Shown piece by piece: positions 6,021 through 11,863 of a DNA stretch of 13,034 bases (position 1 is its first letter; every line of letters starts with the position of its first letter). The position numbers were made by a program, and so were the translations under genes. Under the pieces are notes generated by a model. That model searched no databases. It was not told the DNA's origin and saw only the letters and a program-made list of their open reading frames with translations. Source of the DNA: Clostridiales bacterium (GTDB lineage Bacteria; Bacillota; Peptococcia; Peptococcales; Peptococcaceae); contig QAKL01000142.1 in NCBI GenBank assembly GCA_003343815.1, forward strand, positions 1-13,034. The letters are read 5' to 3'.

Positions 6021-7013
6021 TTAATGTGCAGAATATTTTTCTTTAAGTAAATACTTGTCCATTTGATTATGTTCATTAATAAAGGATTGATATATTTCCT
6101 TGATTCCGGCCATTTTTGCTATGCCAATTACCAAATTTTTTATTGCCTCATCCATTCTTAATCCTAAAATGATTCCGCACGGAATCCATTGAATTTTCTT
6201 TACTTCGCTGTTTGACAGTATCCGCCACTCTTCATCATACTCATGACACTTTTTCTTAATCAGCGATATCTTCTCTTTTTCCCAGCAACCACTTCCCAAC
6301 TCAGCGCGTAATTCTGGCGGTATAGTTTTGGCAGTCCATCTTTCTAAGGTATCTGCCAAAACTAATTTATGAAAATTTGTCGCATCATATGGTTTGTCTG
6401 CATAATAAATAGGATAAAGCGAAATATTCGTATTTGCTGTCATGCAATTTTTACAAATTGCTTGCTTACCGCATAAAAAATTATCTTTATTTTCCAAATC
6501 ATATATCAAGGCAAATCCTCTGTGTTGGTCAGCATATTTTAGCCATAATGTTTCATTGAAACCATTTTCGGAAAAACAAGCTGACCAAATATCTTTTCTG
6601 GTAGTATCTCGTAAAGCCATCGCAACTTGCAAGAAACTTTGTGTAATATTGCCCAATAACTCTTTAGTAAAACTTTCGATACTATATATTTCAAATCCCA
6701 CAAGATTGTTTACCGCTTTAAACGTGGCTTCAGTTCCTTCTTTAGTGGCAAATGGCAACACAAATTCTTGTTTTAGCGCATCAACATCAATATGCAAAAA
6801 GGTATCAAATGGATCATCATATTTATCTGCTGTCGATAAATATACGCTGTTCGTTCTCAGTGCCTCTATCGTATATGGAGTTACTCCCCGATATCTGTAA
6901 AGATATCGGGGATATTTAATACTTTCTCTTAAAATTTGCATATCTTTTTCAATATCCTCCCCGGATAATGAGCACAACGTGTTCCAAAAATTTCGACGTT
7001 CCTCCGCATTCAT
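6021..7013 (-). CDS. DUF2971 domain protein
   Basis: A 330-residue soluble protein with hallmarks of DUF2971: LYRYRG (about 38-43), a DDPFD box (66-70; NDPFD in many members), CFSE (146-149) followed by LWLKYADQHRGFAL (156-169), and EYDEEWRI (258-265). The family is widespread and sporadic in bacteria and its biochemical role is not established; some members lie near mobile or defence genes. A Cys cluster (C181, C187, C190) might bind metal. The start is ATG at 7011-7013, directly after GGGAGGGGAG. The ATG at 7101-7103 lies upstream of the predicted transcription start and is excluded. The gene is monocistronic, with a consensus promoter and its own terminator, which is how acquired standalone genes often look. 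Its codon choice is more AT-rich than that of the salvage operon. Confidence 0.8.
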   Translation of the reverse strand: MNAEERRNFWNTLCSLSGEDIEKDMQILRESIKYPRYLYRYRGVTPYTIEALRTNSVYLSTADKYDDPFDTFLHIDVDALKQEFVLPFATKEGTEATFKAVNNLVGFEIYSIESFTKELLGNITQSFLQVAMALRDTTRKDIWSACFSENGFNETLWLKYADQHRGFALIYDLENKDNFLCGKQAICKNCMTANTNISLYPIYYADKPYDATNFHKLVLADTLERWTAKTIPPELRAELGSGCWEKEKISLIKKKCHEYDEEWRILSNSEVKKIQWIPCGIILGLRMDEAIKNLVIGIAKMAGIKEIYQSFINEHNQMDKYLLKEKYSAH

Positions 7014-7070
7014 AAGACTCCCCTCCCAATTTATTGTCGTTAATATGTATATATTTGTAAATTTATTTAT

Positions 7071-7099
7071 ATTATAGCAAATATTGTTTATTATGTCAA
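7071..7099 (-). promoter_or_regulatory. Perfect-consensus promoter of the DUF2971 gene
   Basis: TTGACA (7094-7099), 17 bp, TATAAT (7071-7076) on the minus strand is the exact sigma-A consensus. It gives a start near 7064 and a leader of about 50 bases. Such a strong promoter on a lone gene suggests either high expression or tight repression, possibly through the dyad at 7144-7188. Confidence 0.8.
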
Positions 7100-7143
7100 A
7101 CATTTTCTTCTTTAATTCTCCATTCTACCAAACTCAAAGTAAT

Positions 7144-7188
7144 GCAAGAGTAGCATGGAAAACATACTTTTTTTCATGCTACTCTTGC
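7144..7188. repeat. 14-bp perfect inverted repeat in the divergent intergenic region
   Basis: GCAAGAGTAGCATG (7144-7157) and its exact complement (7175-7188) enclose 17 bases that themselves begin GAAAA and end in Ts, so the stem can extend to about 19 bp with one G-T pair. It lies between the divergent DUF2971 and LRAT-like genes, so it does not end either one, and no U-run follows the outer stem. It could be an operator, a small mobile-element relic or an RNA hairpin. Confidence 0.7.
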
Positions 7189-7250
7189 GCCTACCATTAA
7201 TTAATGCTAAAATAGCTCATATAGCAAATTGTCCATTTTAAATCTCATTT

Positions 7251-7278
7251 TTTACCTCAAGCGCATATACTGTGATAA
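7251..7278 (+). promoter_or_regulatory. Possible promoter of the LRAT-ymdB-acetyltransferase cluster
   Basis: TTTACC (7251-7256), 16 bp, TGATAA (7273-7278) is a weak match. An alternative -10 is TATACT at 7266-7271, without a good -35. A promoter must exist in this region because the upstream gene is divergent, but its exact position is uncertain. Confidence 0.3.
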
Positions 7279-7300
7279 AAAGTACAAATGAGGTGAAACT

Positions 7301-7732
7301 ATGCTCCGAGGCTACCCTGTATATGTCGTGCGCCAAATCCGTCCCAACGAGCGCCATCTCGTCGAGGAACAACTCAAAGAAACCAAACGCCGCATCCTTT
7401 GGCAGCAGATGTACGACGGATTTTTTACTTACCGCCATTACGGCATCGCTTTAAGCGACGGCAGCTTTGTCCATTTCCGCGGCAATATCAACTTTATCCA
7501 AATAGACGCCTGTATCATGCGCACCAAAGCGGCAGATTTTGCCGCTAGTGGGTGCATTTGCCGCGCTATAGATATAACTTGCGCCTATCCTGCCGAGGAA
7601 ATCGCCCGCCGCGCCTTAAGCCAAGTTGACTGCGATTTCGGAGGATATAACTTTTTAAGCAACAACTGTGAACATTTCGCCTCTTGGTGTGCCAACGGCA
7701 AAAGGCTTTCCAAGCAGGTCTTATTTCGTTAA
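7301..7732 (+). CDS. LRAT/NlpC-P60-like small protein
   Basis: A 143-residue protein without signal peptide or membrane segment. It carries the permuted papain-fold motif of the LRAT group: H46 in YRHYGIAL, H58 in DGSFVHF, and an NNCEHFASWC motif giving the presumed nucleophile C123 with H125. LRAT-like proteins are thiol enzymes that form an acyl-cysteine and move or remove fatty acyl groups, mostly on phospholipids; the role of bacterial ones is largely unstudied. Extra cysteines (C71, C85, C87, C94, C111, C130) are unusually many for its size. A GAGGTGA site four bases before the ATG supports the start. It is the first gene of a rightward cluster, 28 bp before the YmdB gene. The motif reading is strong; the substrate is unknown. 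Confidence 0.75.
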   Translation: MLRGYPVYVVRQIRPNERHLVEEQLKETKRRILWQQMYDGFFTYRHYGIALSDGSFVHFRGNINFIQIDACIMRTKAADFAASGCICRAIDITCAYPAEEIARRALSQVDCDFGGYNFLSNNCEHFASWCANGKRLSKQVLFR

Positions 7733-7760
7733 TTTATCATAATAGAAACGAGGAAAATAA

Positions 7761-8543
7761 ATGAAAGTATTATTTGTAGCCGACATCGTCGGCTCCTGCG
7801 GCATGGATATCGCCGAAAAATATATCCGCCGCCTAAAAAAAGACGAAAAAATCGATTTCGTCATCGCAAACGGCGAAAATGCTGCCCCCAAAAACGGCAT
7901 CAACCAAGAATTGTACCGCCGCCTTATCTTTGCCGGCTGCGACTGCGTAACATTAGGCAATCACAGCTTTGACAACGCGGAAATCTTAGACCTCATCGAC
8001 CACACGCCGGAGCTCATCCGCCCGTATAATTATCCCAAAGGCACACCAGGAGGAGGTTGGTATCTCATCGACGGCGGCAAAAATCGTTTAGCCGTCATTT
8101 CCCTGATGGGTAATGTCTACGTGAGCAATCTCATATCGCCCTTTGAAATCATTGATGATTTGCTTGCCGAAATAAAAAAAGATGCCCCTAATACGGAGAT
8201 TTTTATTGATTTTCACGCCGAAGCGACCTCGGAAAAAATAGCTTTCGCCCATTACATTGACGGGCGCGCCGCCGCTATGATCGGCACCCACACCCATGTG
8301 CAGACTGCCGATGAAAAAATCCTTACTCACGGCTTAGGCTATCTCACCGACTGCGGCATGTGCGGCGCTTACGACTCCGTCTTGGGTGTCGATAAAAATT
8401 TAGCTATCGAGCGTTTTTTAACCCAGCGCCCAGTCCGCTTTGCCCAAGGAGAAGGACAAGCCCAATTTAATGCTTGCATTTTAGAAATCGAAAACGGCAA
8501 AACCATCTCTATCAAACGCCTTAACACTGTCGAAAAAGCGTGA
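7761..8543 (+). CDS. ymdB: YmdB-family 2',3'-cyclic nucleotide phosphodiesterase
   Basis: A 260-residue metallophosphoesterase, full length for the YmdB family. Metal ligands can be placed at D8 (VADIVG), E39 and N40 (ANGEN), N67 with catalytic H68 (TLGNHSFDN), H152 (DFHAEATSEK), H177 and H179 (GTHTHVQTADE); the family signature then continues as TDCGMCGAYDSVLG. In Bacillus, YmdB hydrolyses cyclic nucleotides and affects biofilm and sporulation decisions, and its gene usually follows rny (RNase Y). Here it instead lies between an LRAT-like gene and an acetyltransferase gene. The ribosome site is GAGGAAAA before ATG. The position after GNH is S where W or T is common, a minor change. A longer gap (93 bp) without a clear terminator separates it from the next gene. 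Confidence 0.92.
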   Translation: MKVLFVADIVGSCGMDIAEKYIRRLKKDEKIDFVIANGENAAPKNGINQELYRRLIFAGCDCVTLGNHSFDNAEILDLIDHTPELIRPYNYPKGTPGGGWYLIDGGKNRLAVISLMGNVYVSNLISPFEIIDDLLAEIKKDAPNTEIFIDFHAEATSEKIAFAHYIDGRAAAMIGTHTHVQTADEKILTHGLGYLTDCGMCGAYDSVLGVDKNLAIERFLTQRPVRFAQGEGQAQFNACILEIENGKTISIKRLNTVEKA

Positions 8544-8636
8544 TTAAACGAAACTATATTGCAAAAAATTTGTCCAAGCAACACCGCTGATTTTGCTACA
8601 ACCCCCATTTACTAAAATTTAAAAAGGAGTATTTTT

Positions 8637-9119
8637 ATGCTAATTCGTACTGCAACTATTGCTGATTTAGAGCAGATTGCCGCTGTCGAATCTGCCTGCT
8701 TTCCTAAAGCTGAAGCCGCTACAAAAGAAGAATTTGCCGAGCGCCTCAAATACTACGCCGATCATTTTCTTTTGATGTTTGAAAACGATACTTTGATCGC
8801 CTTTATCGACGGTATGGTTACCGATACGGCAGATTTGACCGACGAAATGTATGCAAATGCTTCATTGCAAGATGACAACGGCGCTTGGCAGATGATATTC
8901 GGCGTCAATACCCTGCCCTCCCACCGCCGTCACGGCTATGCCGCCGAACTCATTCAGCAATTTATCGAAACTGCCAAAGCGCAAAAACGCGCAGGTCTCG
9001 TCCTCACCTGCAAGGGCGAATTAGTGCATTACTATGCTAAGTTCGGCTTTGTCGACGAGGGAATATCCTCCTCTACCCATGGCAATGTCTGCTGGCATCA
9101 GATGCGGCTTGCATTTTAA
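8637..9119 (+). CDS. AANAT-like GNAT N-acetyltransferase
   Basis: A 160-residue single-domain GNAT protein. It starts with LIRTATIADLEQI and a CFPKAEAATKEEF block typical of the arylalkylamine N-acetyltransferase-like group (COG3153). The acetyl-CoA loop is VNTLPSHRRHGYA (about 90-102), and the C-terminal part KGELVHYYAKFGFVDEG ... CWHQM matches the family's final strand and substrate wall. It should transfer acetyl groups to an amine; polyamines or aryl amines are possible acceptors, but this is inference. AAGGAG lies seven bases before the ATG. It is the last gene of the rightward cluster and ends at a terminator shared with the convergent salvage operon. Confidence 0.88.
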   Translation: MLIRTATIADLEQIAAVESACFPKAEAATKEEFAERLKYYADHFLLMFENDTLIAFIDGMVTDTADLTDEMYANASLQDDNGAWQMIFGVNTLPSHRRHGYAAELIQQFIETAKAQKRAGLVLTCKGELVHYYAKFGFVDEGISSSTHGNVCWHQMRLAF

Positions 9120-9134
9120 AGTAACAATTAAACT

Positions 9135-9166
9135 AAAAAAGTCCTTGCATAAGCAAGGACTTTTTT
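9135..9166. terminator. Bidirectional terminator between convergent operons
   Basis: A perfect stem of AAAAAAGTCCTTGC (9135-9148) with its complement (9153-9166) and a four-base loop. The GC-rich part is 8 bp and the A/T runs provide a U-tail on both strands. It serves the acetyltransferase gene on the left and the class II aldolase gene on the right, whose stop codon is only eight bases away. Confidence 0.93.
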
Positions 9167-9173
9167 CATACGC

Positions 9174-9800
9174 TTATTTGCGCAGAAACGCTATTTCTGC
9201 AGAGCTTAATTTCTTTTGTGAGCCTAATATTTTTGTATAAAGCAGTATTTTAGCATACTGCTCCACCGATTCCAACAAATAATAGCTTTGCCAGACATCC
9301 TCGCTCCAGGTCACTGCGCCGTGATTGGCTAACAAAAGCGCGTGATAATCATTCGCATAGGGCGCCGCTACATCCGCCACCTTTTGGGTGCCTAAATCCG
9401 CATAAGGTGCTAACGGCACCGTGCCTAATTTTAACACCGCCTCTGCCAAAACAGGCGCCTCAAGCGCCATCCCCGCGCAGGCAAAAGCCGTCGCCACAGG
9501 CGGATGCGCATGCACTACCGCACCGATTTTTTCGTTTTCCCGATAAAGCCGCAGGTGCATTTTCAGTTCCGAGGAGTGCTTCAAGCTCCCGCTTAAAATA
9601 TTGCCGTCCGCGTCGACTTTAACCAACATATCCTCGATAATGTCACCCTTGCAAACACCTGTCGGCGTGGTCCAAAATGCATTATCGCCCACCTTCACGG
9701 AAACATTGCCATCGTTAGATACGACATAGTTTTTCTCATACATGCGGCGGCACACCGCAGTAATTAACTTTTTCGCCTCGTCATCAGTCGGATACATCAT
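9174..9800 (-). CDS. Class II aldolase, likely 5-deoxyribulose/methylthioribulose 1-phosphate aldolase
   Basis: A 208-residue zinc aldolase of the FucA/AraD group. Zinc ligands H97, H99 (VVHAHPP) and H160 (LANHGAV) and catalytic E78 (SSELKMH) have the same spacing as E73, H92, H94 and H155 of L-fuculose-1-phosphate aldolase. Phosphate-loop elements are SNDGNVSVK (28-36), TPTGV (45-49) and SGS (70-72). Its ATG overlaps the mtnA stop (ATGA), indicating translational coupling. That context, rather than any residue, points to cleavage of 5-(methylthio)ribulose 1-phosphate or 5-deoxyribulose 1-phosphate into dihydroxyacetone phosphate plus an aldehyde (the DHAP shunt). MtnB, the dehydratase of the full methionine salvage pathway, belongs to the same superfamily. 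It is less likely here because no enolase/phosphatase or dioxygenase gene is present and the FucA-type catalytic Glu is kept. Confidence 0.8.
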   Translation of the reverse strand: MMYPTDDEAKKLITAVCRRMYEKNYVVSNDGNVSVKVGDNAFWTTPTGVCKGDIIEDMLVKVDADGNILSGSLKHSSELKMHLRLYRENEKIGAVVHAHPPVATAFACAGMALEAPVLAEAVLKLGTVPLAPYADLGTQKVADVAAPYANDYHALLLANHGAVTWSEDVWQSYYLLESVEQYAKILLYTKILGSQKKLSSAEIAFLRK

Positions 9801-10870
9801 TGATCCTCTCCCATCATGTGCGCAATTCCTTCCGCAAACGGCGGATAAATAATGCCTTTATCCGTCACGATAGCCGTAATCAACTCATGCTCTGTCACGT
9901 CAAATGCCGGATTGTAAACCTTGGCTTTCGGCGTGATCATGCTTTCGCGGTACCACATCTCCCGCACCTCTGCCTCGGGGCGCTGTTCGATTTTAATATC
10001 CGCACCTGTTTTGCACGCTAAATCAATAGTCGAGTATGGCGCCAAGACGTAAAACGGAATATTATAATATTTCGCCAAAATCGCTACGCCCGAAGTACCG
10101 ATTTTATTCGCCGTATCGCCATTGGCCGCGATCCGATCAGCTCCGACCAAAACCGCCTGAATCTTGCCCTCTTTCATCACGGTAGATGCCATATTATCGC
10201 AAATGACCGTAACATTGATTCCGTCCTCTGCCAATTCATACGCTGTCAAGCGCGCTCCCTGAAGCTGCGGTCTGGTTTCATCGGCGTAAACACAAAAATT
10301 CATACCTCGCTCCCGCCCTAAATGTAGCGGTGCTAATGCTGTGCCGTATTTCACCGCAGCCAGCTGACCGGCATTGCAATGGGTGAGGATACCCCAATTA
10401 TCTTTCAGCAAACTTAAGCCGTACTCTCCGATCTGGAGACACATCATAATATCTTCTGCCAAAATCTCGTCTGCCTTTTTCTTAATGAGTAGACGTAATT
10501 CATCTACCTCTGCGGTCGGATTTTGCTCCGTCACGCTAAAGACGCGCTTGAGCGCCCACGAGAGATTGACCGCTGTCGGTCGCGCCCCCGCTAAATAATC
10601 CCTTGATGCGGCTAATTTTTGCACAAACTCCGCATGATCGTCCGTCTCGATATTTAATGCAGCTAAATATAACCCGTACCCTGCCGCAACCCCAATCGCC
10701 GGAGCCCCACGCACTTTCAGCAAATATATCGCTCGATGCACCTGCTCCTCGGTTTTTAAATAAAGCATTTCTGTCTTATTTGGCAGCAGGCTTTGATCAA
10801 TAATCACTAATGCCTGTTTTTCTTCGTCAAAGCTTACCGTCTGAGGCAAGGCTGATTTTTCTGCCGCCAT
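9797..10870 (-). CDS. mtnA: S-methyl-5-thioribose-1-phosphate isomerase (MtnA)
   Basis: Isomerises methylthioribose 1-phosphate (or 5-deoxyribose 1-phosphate) to the ribulose form. All family blocks are present: VRGAPAIGVAAGYG, LTHCNAGQLA with catalytic C165, YADETRPQLQGARLTAYEL, GADRIAANGDTANKIGT with catalytic D245, and the C-terminal VYNPAFDVTEHELI. It is 357 residues, close to the usual 340-365. The chosen start is ATG at 10868-10870, behind AGGGG, which begins four bases after the phosphorylase stop. A TTG six codons upstream would also be in frame and would overlap the phosphorylase by 14 bases, but ATG fits the ribosome site. It is the middle gene of a three-gene operon and overlaps the aldolase start by four bases. 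The related eIF2B-like ribose-1,5-bisphosphate isomerases are excluded by the THCNAGQLA and DETRP contexts. Confidence 0.93.
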   Translation of the reverse strand: MAAEKSALPQTVSFDEEKQALVIIDQSLLPNKTEMLYLKTEEQVHRAIYLLKVRGAPAIGVAAGYGLYLAALNIETDDHAEFVQKLAASRDYLAGARPTAVNLSWALKRVFSVTEQNPTAEVDELRLLIKKKADEILAEDIMMCLQIGEYGLSLLKDNWGILTHCNAGQLAAVKYGTALAPLHLGRERGMNFCVYADETRPQLQGARLTAYELAEDGINVTVICDNMASTVMKEGKIQAVLVGADRIAANGDTANKIGTSGVAILAKYYNIPFYVLAPYSTIDLACKTGADIKIEQRPEAEVREMWYRESMITPKAKVYNPAFDVTEHELITAIVTDKGIIYPPFAEGIAHMMGEDQ

Positions 10871-10874
10871 CTCA

Positions 10875-11705
10875 TCATCCCCTGTCAATTTTCGCTACTA
10901 AATTTTTCACCAAACTGCTCATTTTGCCGCTGACCATTTCTCCCGCCGCTAAGACTTCCTCCTCGGTCAAGGGCTGATCCAAGATACCTGCCGCCATATT
11001 GCTGATGCAGGAAAAGGCCGCGACCTTGATTCCGCAGTGATTGGCGACGATTACCTCAGGCACTGTCGACATGCCTACTGCATCGGCTCCCCAGACGCGA
11101 AAAGCGCGGATTTCCGCGGGAGTTTCATAGCTCGGACCACTGCAGGCCAGATATACGCCTTTTTTTAATTCGATGCCTAATTCGCTCGCCGTTTCCTCAG
11201 CTAAACGGCGCAAAAGATGATTATAGGCATAGCTCATATCGCTAAAGCGCACACCGAATGATTCTTCGTTCGGCCCTACCAAGGGATTTACGCCCATGAA
11301 ATTAATATGATCGGTAATCATCATAATATCTCCCGGCATAAAGCTTAAATTGATCCCACCGGCAGCGTTGGACAAAATCAAAGTTTCGATTCCCAGTTTC
11401 GCCATGACGCGGATCGGATAAACAACTGCATCCATACCGTTACCCTCGTAAAAATGCATTCTCCCCTGCATACAGAGTACCTCTGTCTCGCCTAATTTGC
11501 CGATTACCAGTCTCCCCGCGTGTCCCGGTGCCGTAGACTGAGCAAAATGCGGAATATCACGATACTCCAAAGTATAGGCATTTTCAATATCTTTAGCGAT
11601 TTCTCCCAAACCTGAACCTAATATTACGGCGATTTTCGGTTTTAGCGGACAATTATCGCGAATGTATTTTACACTCTCCGCTGTCTTTTGTTCCAATTCA
11701 CTCAT
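10875..11705 (-). CDS. punA: Purine nucleoside phosphorylase, trimeric (NP-II) class
   Basis: Cleaves a purine nucleoside with phosphate into the base and a pentose 1-phosphate. The 276-residue protein carries the trimeric PNP motifs: GSGLG with S31, PGHAGRL with H62, MQGRMHFYEG with R82 and H84, SNAAGGIN with N113, PSYETPAEIR with E194, MSTVPEVIVA and SCISNMAAG with N236. E194 and N236 match E201 and N243 of the human enzyme, which select 6-oxopurines (inosine, guanosine); MTA phosphorylases have Asp in place of that Asn. GGGAGGAT precedes the ATG. It is the first gene of the operon with mtnA and the aldolase, so its sugar product probably feeds MtnA. Then the substrate would be methylthioinosine or 5'-deoxyinosine rather than MTA, unless specificity is relaxed. 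General purine salvage is the alternative role. Confidence 0.9.
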   Translation of the reverse strand: MSELEQKTAESVKYIRDNCPLKPKIAVILGSGLGEIAKDIENAYTLEYRDIPHFAQSTAPGHAGRLVIGKLGETEVLCMQGRMHFYEGNGMDAVVYPIRVMAKLGIETLILSNAAGGINLSFMPGDIMMITDHINFMGVNPLVGPNEESFGVRFSDMSYAYNHLLRRLAEETASELGIELKKGVYLACSGPSYETPAEIRAFRVWGADAVGMSTVPEVIVANHCGIKVAAFSCISNMAAGILDQPLTEEEVLAAGEMVSGKMSSLVKNLVAKIDRG

Positions 11706-11747
11706 TTTGATATCCTCCCTTGGCTTAGAAACAATATTTCTGTTAAA

Positions 11748-11777
11748 AGTATATCATAAAGCAGAGGGAAAAATCAA
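11748..11777 (-). promoter_or_regulatory. Promoter of the nucleoside salvage operon
   Basis: TTGATT (11772-11777), 18 bp, TATACT (11748-11753) on the minus strand, with a start near 11741 and a leader of about 35 bases. No riboswitch or attenuator fits in so short a leader, so control, if any, should be by a protein or at translation. Confidence 0.6.
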
Positions 11778-11820
11778 CTTATGCTGTAATTTTTATGTTT
11801 GCAAAACTGCTTCATGCGCA

Positions 11821-11850
11821 AAAAAGACTTGCCCTATAGCAAGTCTTTTT
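11821..11850. terminator. Terminator of the surface protein gene
   Basis: AAAAAGACTTGC (11821-11832) pairs perfectly with GCAAGTCTTTTT (11839-11850) around a six-base loop. It lies 13 bases after the stop codon of the surface protein gene (minus strand) and shields the salvage operon promoter from read-through. Confidence 0.9.
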
Positions 11851-11863
11851 CTCATCCTTTCAT

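Noticed and set aside
7014..7103. Thirty-codon N-terminal extension of the DUF2971 protein from ATG at 7101-7103
   Set aside because: That ATG is upstream of the -35 box of the only clear promoter, and a strong GGGAGGGGAG site directly precedes the ATG at 7011-7013, where family homology begins soon after.
9174..9800. MtnB (methylthioribulose-1-phosphate dehydratase) and a complete methionine salvage pathway
   Set aside because: None of the downstream genes (enolase/phosphatase, acireductone dioxygenase) is in the window, and the FucA-like catalytic Glu and spacing fit an aldolase.
10871..10888. TTG start of mtnA overlapping the phosphorylase end
   Set aside because: The ATG at 10868-10870 is preceded by AGGGG at a workable spacing and gives a usual N-terminus; TTG has no better ribosome site.
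11706..11863. SAM or purine riboswitch ahead of the salvage operon
   Set aside because: The predicted leader is only about 35 bases; the only hairpin here is the terminator of the neighbouring surface protein gene.
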